The position numbers and the translations under genes are program-made. This document shows, one piece after another, positions 52,562 through 60,077 of a stretch of 60,077 nucleotides of DNA. This stretch comes from DASUBN01 sp035465695 (lineage in GTDB: Bacteria > Pseudomonadota > Gammaproteobacteria > Natronospirales > REEB76). The stretch is from positions 1 through 60,077 of the forward strand of contig DATIVR010000123.1 of the NCBI GenBank assembly GCA_035465695.1. Direction: 5' to 3'. Positions within the stretch are counted from its first letter, which is position 1. Every line of letters begins with the position of its first letter. Under the pieces are notes generated by a model that saw only the letters and a list, made by a program, of their open reading frames with translations, was not told where the DNA came from and searched no databases.

Positions 52562-53131
52562 ATGTACCACGAACTCGCACACGATCTCACCGAAGCGCAC
52601 CGCAATATGGAGCGGGTGCTCACGCTGATCCAGCTGCAGATGGATTCGCTGAAGGAGGGCGGCGATCCCGAGGGTTTCCTGCTGCTCTGCAACGCCATCG
52701 GTTACATGCGCAACTATCCGGGCGTCATCCACCATCCCGTGGAAGAACTGATCTTCGGCAAGCTGATACGCCACGCGCCGGAGACCCGCACCGTGTGCGC
52801 GCGCCTGCACGAACAGCACCAAAATTTCCGCCAGCGCGAGAGCACGCTGCTGCGCCGGTTGCGCAGCGCCCAGGCAGGCGATGCCGCTGCCTGCCGGCAG
52901 GTCAAGACCCTGGCCAAGGCTTATTGCACCGAGCACGCCAGCCACATCCGCAGTGAGGAAGTGGACCTCATCCCTTGGGCGGTGCGCTGGCTGGATGCAG
53001 GCGATTGGGAGGAGGTCAGCGCCCGTGCCCGGACCTCCATCGATCCCGCGTTGGGACACAACGATCTCAAACAGTACGACAATCTCTACGACTATCTGAT
53101 GAATGCAGGCCGTAACTTCAACCTGCACTGA
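52562..53131 (+). CDS. Hemerythrin-like (HHE) protein 1
   Basis: 189 residues from ATG 52562 (GGAAG upstream). Four-helix di-iron domain: LTEAHRNMERV, YPGVIHHPVEELIF (HHxxEE), LHEQHQNFRQRE, and EHASHIRSEEVDLIPWAV give the His and Glu ligand set. Relatives bind O2, NO or act in iron-sulfur repair; the link to an FNR regulator suggests a role in low oxygen or nitrosative stress. Paralogous to the gene at 53303, about half of the residues appearing identical in the iron-binding parts. Confidence 0.85.
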   Translation: MYHELAHDLTEAHRNMERVLTLIQLQMDSLKEGGDPEGFLLLCNAIGYMRNYPGVIHHPVEELIFGKLIRHAPETRTVCARLHEQHQNFRQRESTLLRRLRSAQAGDAAACRQVKTLAKAYCTEHASHIRSEEVDLIPWAVRWLDAGDWEEVSARARTSIDPALGHNDLKQYDNLYDYLMNAGRNFNLH

Positions 53132-53302
53132 CCCCGAAAGTCCCTGAAACCCATCTCTAATAAATATAAGCGACGAAAAGCCGCACGCGGACCCGATTGA
53201 GAGTAGGGTGGAGTTGCCCGACGCCCGTGTGGGCATGACACCCAATCCGCCTTGCAAGCGCGTTCTCTGTCACAGGCCAGACCGTGACACAGGAGACACG
53301 CC

Positions 53303-53923
53303 ATGCAGCCGCGACCGCAGCAGCACATCACACGCAACCTCACCGACGGCCACCGCAATATGGAGCGGGTGCTTACCCTGGTGCGCCTGCAACTCGACGC
53401 GATACGCGATGGAGCGGAGGCGGGCGCCGACTTCCGCTTGCTGGGGAGCGCCATCGTCTATATGCGTGACTATCCCGGCGTGAACCATCACCCGGTCGAA
53501 GAGCTGATCTTCGCTAAGCTGGTCGGATACGCCCCAGAGCATGGCTTGGCCTGCGCGGAGCTCGCCGGACAACACCGCAGTTTCGGCGAACGGGAGAAGG
53601 GCCTGCTGCACCATATCCGCAAGGCACGCCTGGGCGACGAGATGGCCCGCCGCCACGTGAAGGATCTCGGCACCGCCTACTGCGCCGACCACTCCAGCCA
53701 CATCCGCAGCGAGGAGGCGGACGTGTTTCCCGGCGCCGTGCGCTGGCTGACCCCGATGGACTGGCAGGAGGTGGCGCGGCGCTCGCGGGAAACCATCGAT
53801 CCCGAGCTGCAGCACAGCGAGTTGAAGCGCTACGACAACCTCTACGACCGGTTGATGGCCCTCGACGCAGATGTGAGCGGCAATCCTGCGCCCCTCAGGC
53901 GGGGAGAAGCTTCTCGGGGTTGA
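53303..53923 (+). CDS. Hemerythrin-like (HHE) protein 2
   Basis: 206 residues; paralogue of the preceding gene with the same ligand blocks (DGHRNMERVLTLVRLQL, YPGVNHHPVEELIFAKL, GQHRSFGERE, DHSSHIRSEEADVFPGAVRWL). AGGAG sits 8 bases before the ATG, inside a 171-bp gap that also contains a TGTCAC/GTGACA inverted repeat at 53269-53288. The tail overlaps the convergent FAD-oxidase gene by 29 bases. The two copies probably arose by local duplication. Confidence 0.85.
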   Translation: MQPRPQQHITRNLTDGHRNMERVLTLVRLQLDAIRDGAEAGADFRLLGSAIVYMRDYPGVNHHPVEELIFAKLVGYAPEHGLACAELAGQHRSFGEREKGLLHHIRKARLGDEMARRHVKDLGTAYCADHSSHIRSEEADVFPGAVRWLTPMDWQEVARRSRETIDPELQHSELKRYDNLYDRLMALDADVSGNPAPLRRGEASRG

Positions 53924-55286
53924 GGATCCCGTTGGGATCGAAGTCCCTCTTGATGCGCCGCATCAGGTCCAGGGTGGGCGGGTCGAATTCCAGGGCCATG
54001 AACCGCCGTTTCTCGATGCCCACCCCGTGTTCGCCTGACAGGGTGCCTCTCATGTCCAGCACCTTGCGGAACACCTCTTGCAGGCAGGGCTCGGCGTTCT
54101 TCATCTGTGCATGGTCGTCCGGGTCCACCAGCAGGTTCACATGGATGTTGCCGTTGCCGGCGTGGCCGAAGTTCACGATGGGCACGCCGTAGCGCTTGGA
54201 GAGTCCGTCCAGATGGGAGATGAACTCCGCCATCCGCGACACCGGTACCACCACGTCCTCGTTGATCTTCTTGGGCGCGATCTTGCGCAGCGCAGGCGAC
54301 AAGGCCTTGCGTGAGGTCCACAGCGCCTGGGCTTCCTTGTCGTCTTTCGCGGCCCCGCATTCCATGCAGCCGAGGCCCTGGGCCGCGGCTGCCACGGCCG
54401 CTGCAGCATCATCCAACTGGGACGGTGCGCCATCCACCTCGATGATCAGCATCGCGCCGGCATCGGCGGGCAGGTCGTTGCCCGCGTAACCACGGATCAT
54501 CCCCACCGCAGCGCCGTCGATGAACTCCAGGACGCAGGGCGTCACGGGCTGCGCCATGATGCGCGACACCGCTGCAGCAGCGGCAGTCATGTCTGCATAG
54601 AGGGCGCGCAGGGTACGTACGCCTTCTGGTTTGGGGGTGAGCTTAAGAGTCGCCTCGGTGATCACCGCGAGCGTGCCCTCGGAGCCCACCAGAAGGCGGG
54701 TGAAGTCGTAGCCCATGGCGCCCTTGGTGGTATAGACGCCTGCCGTCAATTCCTGCCCCGAGCCCAGCACCGCCCTGAGCCCCAGCACGTTCTCCCGCGC
54801 GGTGCCGTACTTCACCGCATGGGGTCCGCCGGCGCCGCAAGCCAGGTTGCCGCCCACCGTGGAGTAGCCAGCCGAGGTCGGATCCGGCGGCCAGAAGAAG
54901 CCCTGCTTGGCCGCAGCTTCCTGCACCGCCGCGTTGGTCACGCCCGCTTCGGTGCTGAGCGCGCGGTTCGCGCCGTCCACCGAGAGGATCTTGTTCATGC
55001 GCTCCAGGGCCAGTACCAGGCCCGCCTTGAGCGGTACCGCCGAACCCGTGGTGCTGCTGCCCAGGCCGCGGGTGGTGAGCGGGACCTTGAATTCGTTGCA
55101 GAGCCTGACCACCTGCACCACTTCCGCGTGGGAGGCGGGGAAGGCCACCGCGTCCGGCTGGGACTGGCGGCGGCTATTGTCATAGCTGTAAGGCCAGCGG
55201 TCAGCGGGATCGGTATAGAGGTCATCTTTGCCGACCACCGTACCCAGCCGGTCCAGGAAGTCGGCGGAGAGCTTGCTGCCGGTCAC
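53895..55286 (-). CDS. FAD-linked oxidase (GlcD / D-lactate dehydrogenase type)
   Basis: 463 residues from GTG 55286, chosen because it gives the usual opening (TGSKLSADFLDRLG) after gmhA; ATG 55334 would overlap gmhA by 43 bases. VAO-type FAD domain (PLTTRGLGSSTTGSAVP, TVGGNLACGAGGPHAVKYG) and a C-terminal FAD-linked oxidase domain with NFGHAGNGNIHVN, GEHGVGIEKRRFM. Members oxidise D-2-hydroxy acids such as glycolate or D-lactate; substrate not decidable here. No GlcE/GlcF partners are adjacent. Confidence 0.9.
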   Translation of the reverse strand: MTGSKLSADFLDRLGTVVGKDDLYTDPADRWPYSYDNSRRQSQPDAVAFPASHAEVVQVVRLCNEFKVPLTTRGLGSSTTGSAVPLKAGLVLALERMNKILSVDGANRALSTEAGVTNAAVQEAAAKQGFFWPPDPTSAGYSTVGGNLACGAGGPHAVKYGTARENVLGLRAVLGSGQELTAGVYTTKGAMGYDFTRLLVGSEGTLAVITEATLKLTPKPEGVRTLRALYADMTAAAAAVSRIMAQPVTPCVLEFIDGAAVGMIRGYAGNDLPADAGAMLIIEVDGAPSQLDDAAAAVAAAAQGLGCMECGAAKDDKEAQALWTSRKALSPALRKIAPKKINEDVVVPVSRMAEFISHLDGLSKRYGVPIVNFGHAGNGNIHVNLLVDPDDHAQMKNAEPCLQEVFRKVLDMRGTLSGEHGVGIEKRRFMALEFDPPTLDLMRRIKRDFDPNGILNPEKLLPA

Positions 55287-55291
55287 GGGAT

Positions 55292-55882
55292 TCAGGCGGG
55301 GAAGAGTTGTTCGTCGATGAGGTCGCAGAGGCAATGCAGCGCCAGCAGGTGCACTTCCTGGATGCGCGCGGTGACCTTGGCGGGCACCCGGATCTCCACG
55401 TCGCCGCCCTTCAGCTGTGCCGCCATCTTGCCGCCGTCCTTGCCGGTCAGTGCCACAACCTTCACGCCCTTCTCATGGGCCGCATCGATGGCGCGCATCA
55501 CATTGGGCGAGTTGCCGCTGGTGGAGATGGCCAGGAGCACGTCACCCTTGCGGCCCAGCGCCCGCACCTGCTTCGAGAAGATCTCGTTGTACTCGTAGTC
55601 GTTGGAGATGGAGGTGAGCGTCGACGTGTCGGTCGTAAGCGCGATACCGGCGATGCCGGGACGCTCCCGCTCGAAGCGGTTGAGCAGTTCCGCCGAGAAG
55701 TGCTGGGAGTCCGCGGCCGAACCGCCGTTGCCACAGCTCATGACCTTGCCGTCGTTCTTCAGGGATTCGGCCATGAGCTTGCCTGCCGCCAGGATGTGCG
55801 GCACGAGGACCTGCAGCGCCGCCTGCTTGGCGGCAATACTGTCCTGGAACTGTTTCGTTATGCGTTCTTCCAACTTGCTCAT
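55292..55882 (-). CDS. gmhA: Phosphoheptose isomerase / DiaA-like SIS protein
   Basis: 196-residue SIS-domain protein: KVMSCGNGGSAADSQHFSAELLNRFERERPG, LAISTSGNSPNVMRAI. GmhA makes heptose precursors for LPS; in the lpoA-yraN context the E. coli homologue is DiaA, which binds DnaA. Sequence alone does not separate the two roles. It follows yraN by 7 bases, end of the lpoA operon. Confidence 0.9.
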   Translation of the reverse strand: MSKLEERITKQFQDSIAAKQAALQVLVPHILAAGKLMAESLKNDGKVMSCGNGGSAADSQHFSAELLNRFERERPGIAGIALTTDTSTLTSISNDYEYNEIFSKQVRALGRKGDVLLAISTSGNSPNVMRAIDAAHEKGVKVVALTGKDGGKMAAQLKGGDVEIRVPAKVTARIQEVHLLALHCLCDLIDEQLFPA

Positions 55883-55889
55883 GGTCCCC

Positions 55890-56261
55890 TCAACCGGCCT
55901 GGAAAGCGTCTTGTATCCATTCTACCGCGCCGGGGCCTTCGGCTCCCGACACCGCCACCACGTCGAAACGTAAGGGCTTGCGCCTGAGTTCCGGCCGCGC
56001 TTGCAGCAGATGCTGTGCGGCCAGGATCACCTTGCGCTGTTTGGAAGCGCCGACGGTCTCGGCGGCCCCACCGTGGGTCTCCGTACGGCGGTACCGGACC
56101 TCCACCACCACCAGGGCGCCATCCGGGGCCTGCATCACCAGGTCCAACTCGCCCTGCGCACAGCGGTAATTACGGGTATGCAGCGTCAGGCCTGCCGCCT
56201 GCAGCGTGGCCAGGGCCAGCGCTTCAGCCTCCTGGCCGCGCTCCAGATGCCGGGGGTTCAA
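55890..56261 (-). CDS. yraN: UPF0102 family endonuclease-fold protein YraN
   Basis: 123 residues with the PD-(D/E)XK-like core of the UPF0102 family: GQEAEALALATLQAAGL, GELDLVMQAPD and VVEVRYRR (usually VEVK), followed by RFDVVAV. Nuclease activity is suggested by the fold but not proven in the family. ATG overlaps the lpoA stop by 4 bases. Confidence 0.92.
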   Translation of the reverse strand: MNPRHLERGQEAEALALATLQAAGLTLHTRNYRCAQGELDLVMQAPDGALVVVEVRYRRTETHGGAAETVGASKQRKVILAAQHLLQARPELRRKPLRFDVVAVSGAEGPGAVEWIQDAFQAG

Positions 56262-58183
56262 GGTTCGGGCGTGGCGGCCGCGGTGGCGCCGCTGACGGGA
56301 GCCACGGTCGCGGGCAAGTCCACCGGGGCGAGGAGTTCCACCGATCCGTCATCGAAGTCGGCCCAGTCCAGGCGCCGGTGTACGCGGCCGTTCGGATCCA
56401 TGCTGAGGAAACCGGTGACACCCTGCACCGGAGTGCTGATGGTATGGGTGTTGTAAAGCAGGGGCACGAGCCGGTAGGCGTCGAACCCCAAGGCATAGAA
56501 GCGGCTGTTACCGGCGAAGTTGTTGGGCCAGTATCTCGCCAGTGCCCTGCGCATGTCCGCCACCGAGCCTGATTCTTCCAAGGTCCAGGGCATGTCGTCG
56601 AAGCTGATGCCGTTCAAGGTGGTGTTGTCCACGCTGTCGTCCAATACATAGACACGCGAAGTGGAATATACCGGCAGGTCCTCGCCGCGGTTGTAGGCGA
56701 TCTGCGGCTGCACGGTCCGTGCATCCTCGCTGGAGTTGGCGGCCAGGAACACGAACTGGATGTCCTGGCGCCGGCGCGGGTCGAATTCCATGTGCAGACC
56801 GATGGTGGAGGCGAGTTTCTGCTCGCGCTCCTCGCTCGCGTCCAGGCCGAACAATTGCGAGAGGATCGGGTCCACGTCATCGGGCCTGGTGTTGGGCGGA
56901 TAGGCCTGCATGCCCAGCAGCACGCCACCGAGCTGGCTGAAACGGGCGGCGAAGGCGTTGAACATGCGCGAGCCGACATCGTTGTTCGCCACCAATGCGA
57001 CTCCGTGGGTGCGGCCCTCGGCTACTGCGCGTTCCGCGACCTGGGCGGCCTCTCCTTCCGGCAGCAGGCCGAACTGGTAGAAACCGGACGGACCCCCGCG
57101 GTCATTGTCGAGATAGTTCAAGGCCAGCACCGGCACCGGCAACGAACTCTGGGCGGCCAGCGCCGCCACCGGGTCTTTGGTGAGCGGACCGATCACCATG
57201 TTGGCACCGTCGCCCACGGCCTTCTGATAAGCAGCCTGGGCGCTCGCCGCCGTGATCCCGGAGTCATAGAGGGTGATGGCGGGCGGCGTGCTGCCACCCA
57301 CCTGGTAGTAAGCAGCGAACAGCCCATCGCGCACCGCATCCGAGTAGGAGGGATATGCCGCAAGCGGCAAGAGCACGGCGATCCTGGGCGGAAATGACGT
57401 GAGCGCTTGTTGCTTGGCGATCAGGCTCGGGACCAACTGCTGTTCCGCCGGATGGTTGGGATAGCGGCTCTGCCAGTCTTTCACCTGTGCCAGGAACTTC
57501 TCCGGCTGTTGCCAGCTGGTGCGGTCGATGGCCGCCAGTTCCAGCCAACCCTTCGCCGTGTCAGAAAGACCGGCAGGCAGCTTGTTCACGTCGATGGGCG
57601 CATGGCTCTCGGTGAGGGTGTTCCAGATCAGGTCGTGGTTGGCCGCGATGTCCTTGCCGGTGGCTAGATAGCCATCGCGCTCGGTCCAATCCTCCACCGT
57701 GGCCGGGAGGTCATTCAACGCCAGGTGCGCTTGGCCGCGCACATACACGGCCTTGGCTTTCAGCTCCTGGGTCAAGGGCGTGAGCGGGAACCGGAGATGC
57801 TGGAGCGCCAGCTGCGGCTGGTGATCGGCCAGATAGAGCTGAGCCGTGAGGATCTCGATACGCGCCGAAAGGGCGGGATAGAGGCCCTTGGTAGGGACCT
57901 GTCTCACCAGGGTCCAGGCGTGCTGGGTGTCGCCAGCCTGCTGCCAGTCCTCGGCGGCGCTCGTCAGGAACCCTGGCCTATCCGAGGCCGGAGCGGTGGC
58001 TGCCATCTTCTCGTAGAGCGCCGCGGCCTCCGCATACCTGCCGCTCTCCTCCAGTTGTGCTGCGACACCGGCCTGGGTGGTGGGCGTCCGGCGCTCCGGT
58101 ACGGTATGACAGGCGGCAAGCAGCACGAAGGTGCTCGCCGCGGCAAGACGCAGGAGATTCTTGAGGGCCGGTTTGCCTTGCAT
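56258..58183 (-). CDS. lpoA: Penicillin-binding protein activator LpoA, lipoprotein
   Basis: 641 residues from ATG 58183, which alone gives a lipoprotein signal (KNLLRLAAASTFVLLAAC, lipobox LLAAC, C25). N-terminal TPR-like half (about 30-270) and a C-terminal type-1 periplasmic-binding-protein-like half (IAVLLPLAAYPSYSDAVRDG). Outer-membrane LpoA stimulates PBP1A in E. coli. First gene of lpoA-yraN-gmhA, divergent from rsmI; frame extends upstream without conservation. Confidence 0.93.
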   Translation of the reverse strand: MQGKPALKNLLRLAAASTFVLLAACHTVPERRTPTTQAGVAAQLEESGRYAEAAALYEKMAATAPASDRPGFLTSAAEDWQQAGDTQHAWTLVRQVPTKGLYPALSARIEILTAQLYLADHQPQLALQHLRFPLTPLTQELKAKAVYVRGQAHLALNDLPATVEDWTERDGYLATGKDIAANHDLIWNTLTESHAPIDVNKLPAGLSDTAKGWLELAAIDRTSWQQPEKFLAQVKDWQSRYPNHPAEQQLVPSLIAKQQALTSFPPRIAVLLPLAAYPSYSDAVRDGLFAAYYQVGGSTPPAITLYDSGITAASAQAAYQKAVGDGANMVIGPLTKDPVAALAAQSSLPVPVLALNYLDNDRGGPSGFYQFGLLPEGEAAQVAERAVAEGRTHGVALVANNDVGSRMFNAFAARFSQLGGVLLGMQAYPPNTRPDDVDPILSQLFGLDASEEREQKLASTIGLHMEFDPRRRQDIQFVFLAANSSEDARTVQPQIAYNRGEDLPVYSTSRVYVLDDSVDNTTLNGISFDDMPWTLEESGSVADMRRALARYWPNNFAGNSRFYALGFDAYRLVPLLYNTHTISTPVQGVTGFLSMDPNGRVHRRLDWADFDDGSVELLAPVDLPATVAPVSGATAAATPEP

Positions 58184-58269
58184 GGCTGAAGGATTCCGTT
58201 GCAGGATGGGGCGGGCATCCATCATAACCGACCCGGCCCCCGGGCCAGGATTCCCCGAGGAATTCCCCG

Positions 58270-59127
58270 TTGTCGCGACAGCCTGGCGTGCTATATGTAG
58301 TGGCGACTCCGATCGGGAACCTGGCCGATATCTCCGCCCGCGCCCGTGAAGTGCTGGCGTCCGTGCATGTGGTGGCCGCGGAGGACACACGGCACAGCGG
58401 CGCCTTGCTGGCGCATCTGGGCGTGAAGACTCCGCTCATCTCGCTGCACGATCATAACGAGGCGGAACGCGCACCTGCACTGGTGGCCAGGCTGCAGGCG
58501 GGCGACTCTGTCGCATTGATCTCCGACGCGGGTACCCCGCTCATCAGCGACCCCGGTTTCGACCTGGTGCGCGCGTCGCGTGCCGCCGGCATCACCGTGA
58601 CCCCCGTGCCCGGAGCCTCCGCGCTGGTAGCCGCGCTCTCCGTCAGTGGGGTGCCTACCGACCGTTTCGTGTTCGAGGGCTTCCTGCCGGCCAAACAGTC
58701 CGCGCGGCGCGAGCGCCTGACGGAACTCGCTGCCGAGACCCGTACCCTGGTGTTCTACGAATCGGTGCACCGTCTCAAGGAGTCCCTGGCCGACATGGCG
58801 GCGGTCTTCGGCGCCGGACGCCGGGCGGTGCTGGCGCGCGAACTCACCAAACTCCACGAGAGCGTGCGGGATGCGACGCTGGAGGAACTGGTGGATTGGG
58901 CCGGCTCCGACCCTGCGGCCGCCAAGGGTGAGGTGGTGCTGATAGTGGCCGGTGCGGAAGCGGCGGAGGCCGGCACGCGGGATGTCGAAGCGGAACGTGT
59001 ATTGAAGTTGCTTCTCGCGGAACTGCCGGTTAAGCAAGCCGCCGTGCTGGCGGCGGACATCACGGGCCTGAAGAAGAACACCCTCTACGAGAAGGCGCTG
59101 GCATTAGCGGGGAAAAAGCCGGGCTGA
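58270..59127 (+). CDS. rsmI: 16S rRNA (cytidine-1402-2'-O)-methyltransferase
   Basis: 285 residues; methylates ribose of C1402 in the 30S P site. The tetrapyrrole-methylase fold shows VLYVVATPIGNLADIS, the conserved VVAAEDTRHSG, SLHDHNEAER, LISDAGTPLISDPGFDLV and FEGFLPAKQSARRERL. TTG start at 58270 with GAGG upstream; GTG 58288 is an alternative that starts right at LYVVATP. Located between lpoA (divergent) and rnpB, the usual gammaproteobacterial position. Confidence 0.95.
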   Translation: MSRQPGVLYVVATPIGNLADISARAREVLASVHVVAAEDTRHSGALLAHLGVKTPLISLHDHNEAERAPALVARLQAGDSVALISDAGTPLISDPGFDLVRASRAAGITVTPVPGASALVAALSVSGVPTDRFVFEGFLPAKQSARRERLTELAAETRTLVFYESVHRLKESLADMAAVFGAGRRAVLARELTKLHESVRDATLEELVDWAGSDPAAAKGEVVLIVAGAEAAEAGTRDVEAERVLKLLLAELPVKQAAVLAADITGLKKNTLYEKALALAGKKPG

Positions 59128-59135
59128 CTACGACG

Positions 59136-59141
59136 TATAAT
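59136..59141 (+). promoter_or_regulatory. -10 element of rnpB
   Basis: Perfect TATAAT ending 7 bases before the predicted 5' end of the RNase P RNA; no clear -35. Confidence 0.7.
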
Positions 59142-59148
59142 GTCCGCC

Positions 59149-59504
59149 GGAGTCGGCCAGGCAGTCGCGGTGCGCAAGCACCGAGGAAAGTCCGGGCTCC
59201 ATAGGACAGGGTGCCAGGTAACACCTGGGGGGCGTGAGCCCACGGACAGTGCCACAGAGAACAGACCGCCCAAGCGCGCAAGCGCCGGCAAGGGTGAAAA
59301 GGTGCGGTAAGAGCGCACCGCGCGGCGGGTAACCGGCCGCGGCACGGAAAACCCCACCCGGAGCAAGGCCAAATAGGGGAGCGAGCGGAGCGATCCGCAC
59401 GTGCGGTCCGCACGGCTCCCGGGTAGGCCGCTAGAGGCAGGGAGTGATCCCTGTCCCAGATGAATGGCTGTCCACGACAGAACCCGGCTTACCGGCCGAC
59501 TCCT
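59149..59504 (+). ncRNA. rnpB: RNase P RNA, bacterial class A
   Basis: About 356 nt. P1 is formed by GGAGTCGGCC at the 5' end and GGCCGACTCC at the 3' end. Conserved core blocks are seen: GAGGAAAGTCCGGGCTCC near the 5' end, CAGGGTGCCAGGTAAC, CCACAGAGAACAGACCGCC and GGTAAGAGCGCACC, then the 3' ATGAATGGCTGTCCACGACAGAACCCGGCTTA core (in parts). A T-rich tract follows P1 and serves termination. Matures pre-tRNA 5' ends with RnpA. Confidence 0.98.
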
Positions 59505-59725
59505 TATTTTTTCCTTCCGGGGCTTCTTACCCAGCTCTAAGTTGAGCATTCTTTGCTCAAGGCTTTGTTTTGTCTGGATTTTGCTCAAAAAATAGGCAAA
59601 TTTGTTAAGGTCACGCATAAGGTCATATTTATAACTACTTGATATATAAAATAGTTTTTGGATCATTTTTGCGCCAAATTCTCTCCTAAGTCCCTGTCCT
59701 GCAAGCAAATTTTCCTATTTTTCCC

Positions 59726-59754
59726 TTGACCTGCCTCCGTTTGCTTTCTATAGT
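59726..59754 (+). promoter_or_regulatory. mraZ / dcw-cluster promoter
   Basis: TTGACC (59726-59731), exactly 17 bases, TATAGT (59749-59754): an excellent sigma-70-type match. Predicted start near 59761, about 59 bases before the mraZ ATG. Confidence 0.85.
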
Positions 59755-59763
59755 GTGGGCAGG

Positions 59764-59788
59764 TGGGAAAAAGTGGAACGAAATGGGT
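59764..59788 (+). promoter_or_regulatory. MraZ-box direct repeats
   Basis: TGGGA, TGGAA and TGGGT at 59764, 59774 and 59784: exactly 10-bp period, the known arrangement of MraZ operators (TGGG-type repeats with 5-base spacers). They lie just after the predicted transcription start, so MraZ bound here would repress its own operon. An off-phase TGGG occurs at 59756. Confidence 0.8.
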
Positions 59789-59819
59789 CAAGCGACCCAT
59801 ATCGGAGGCGGGACGGGCG

Positions 59820-60077
59820 ATGTTTCGGGGTATCAACAACCTGACCCTCGACGCGAAGGGGCGGCTTGCCGTCCCTGCCCGCTATCGCGAGCGCATCCAG
59901 GAAGCCTGTCGCGGCCAACTGGTGGTGACCATCGATCGCGATCATTGCCTGCTCCTCTATCCCCTCCCGGAATGGGAGTCACTCGAGGAACGCCTGGTGC
60001 GCCTGCCGAGCCTCAACAAGCAGGCTCGTGAATTGCAGCGCCTGCTGCTGGGCCATGCCACCGAGGTGGAGATGGAT
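59820..60077 (+). CDS. mraZ: Transcriptional regulator MraZ, 5' part
   Basis: 86 codons to the window edge; the gene continues beyond it. The first SpoVT/AbrB-like half is clear: FRGINNLTLDAKGRLAVPARYRERI and LLLYPLPEWESLEERL, with the DAKGR motif (here LDAKGRLAVP) of DNA-binding MraZ. CGGAGGCGGGACGGGCG before ATG 59820 supplies the ribosome site. Ring-shaped MraZ represses the division/cell-wall (dcw) cluster that normally follows; its operator repeats are 32-56 bases upstream. Confidence 0.95.
   Translation, partial: MFRGINNLTLDAKGRLAVPARYRERIQEACRGQLVVTIDRDHCLLLYPLPEWESLEERLVRLPSLNKQARELQRLLLGHATEVEMD

Larger units (their letters stand above)
59505..59819. other. AT-rich leader between rnpB and mraZ
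   Basis: 315 bases, far richer in A+T than the rest of the window, with no gene. It holds a perfect 7-bp hairpin TTGAGCA/TGCTCAA (59542-59560) near the rnpB end, a further TGCTCAA copy at 59582-59588, a tandem octamer TAAGGTCA at 59606-59613 and 59618-59625 (12-base period), then the mraZ promoter and MraZ-box repeats described separately. The AT-rich part may act as an UP element. Confidence 0.6.

Noticed and set aside
53269..53288. TGTCAC-N10-GTGACA inverted repeat in front of hemerythrin gene 2 as an FNR or CRP site
   Set aside because: Spacing does not fit FNR (N4) or CRP (N6), and it partly overlaps the ribosome-site region; more likely a chance or RNA hairpin.
52562..53923. Hemerythrin-like proteins as YtfE/RIC-type repair proteins
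   Set aside because: They share the HHE ligands but lack the N-terminal ScdA-type domain and the CxxC motif of that family; called only HHE proteins.

Overview
The window is about 60 kb of a GC-rich (about 60-65% by eye) bacterial chromosome. Gene content and order point to a gammaproteobacterium. Signs are kdsD-kdsC-lptC-lptA-lptB-rpoN-hpf-rapZ, ibaG-murA-degS, petABC-sspA-sspB, lpoA-yraN-gmhA opposite rsmI, and rnpB leading into mraZ at the head of the division/cell-wall cluster. An SAH riboswitch before ahcY, a GlyGly-CTERM exoprotease and the rubredoxin/thiD/thiE/hemL group fit an environmental, Xanthomonadales- or Nevskiales-like lineage, but the species cannot be named from the sequence. 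I see no prophage, insertion sequence, CRISPR array or tRNA. The window is almost entirely chromosomal core, with a few accessory insertions.

Layout. 1-3.0 kb: end of mpl, a LON-domain protein, a cyclic-nucleotide-binding-fold protein and hemL. 3.2-6.1 kb: a membrane Ser/Thr kinase whose C-terminus is a TonB C-terminal domain, overlapping a PP2C phosphatase gene. 6.1-9.4 kb: thiE, thiD, rubredoxin, a TraB/GumN-like protein and an O-methyltransferase. 9.4-14.2 kb: cysK, ilvE, ahcY (with riboswitch) and metK, mostly sulfur-amino-acid and methyl-cycle genes. 14.5-19.2 kb: exbB-exbD-tonB, alkyladenine glycosylase, HlyIII, an atypical dapB, a dense hairpin element and a thioesterase. 19.3-25.1 kb: transketolase, GAPDH, PGK and pyruvate kinase in one direction. 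25.2-28.9 kb: secreted subtilase. 28.9-35.8 kb: an ABC exporter with a DesK/DesR-like two-component pair, a penicillin acylase family amidase and an orphan ParA.

36.0-46.4 kb: patatin, then the LPS-transport/RpoN operon, then ibaG-murA and degS. 46.6-51.6 kb: cytochrome bc1 complex, sspA, sspB, a DUF4442 thioesterase and a macro-domain protein. 51.7-53.9 kb: a four-cysteine FNR-type regulator followed by two paralogous hemerythrin-like proteins. 53.9-60.1 kb: FAD-linked oxidase, gmhA, yraN, lpoA, rsmI, rnpB and the start of mraZ.

The observations that best repay a second look are the kinase-TonB fusion with its phosphatase; the roughly 180-bp nested-hairpin element at 18.55-18.73 kb; the FNR variant with an FNR-like operator in front of tandem hemerythrins; the DapB lacking the usual His-His catalytic motif; and the AT-rich, repeat-containing leader upstream of mraZ.
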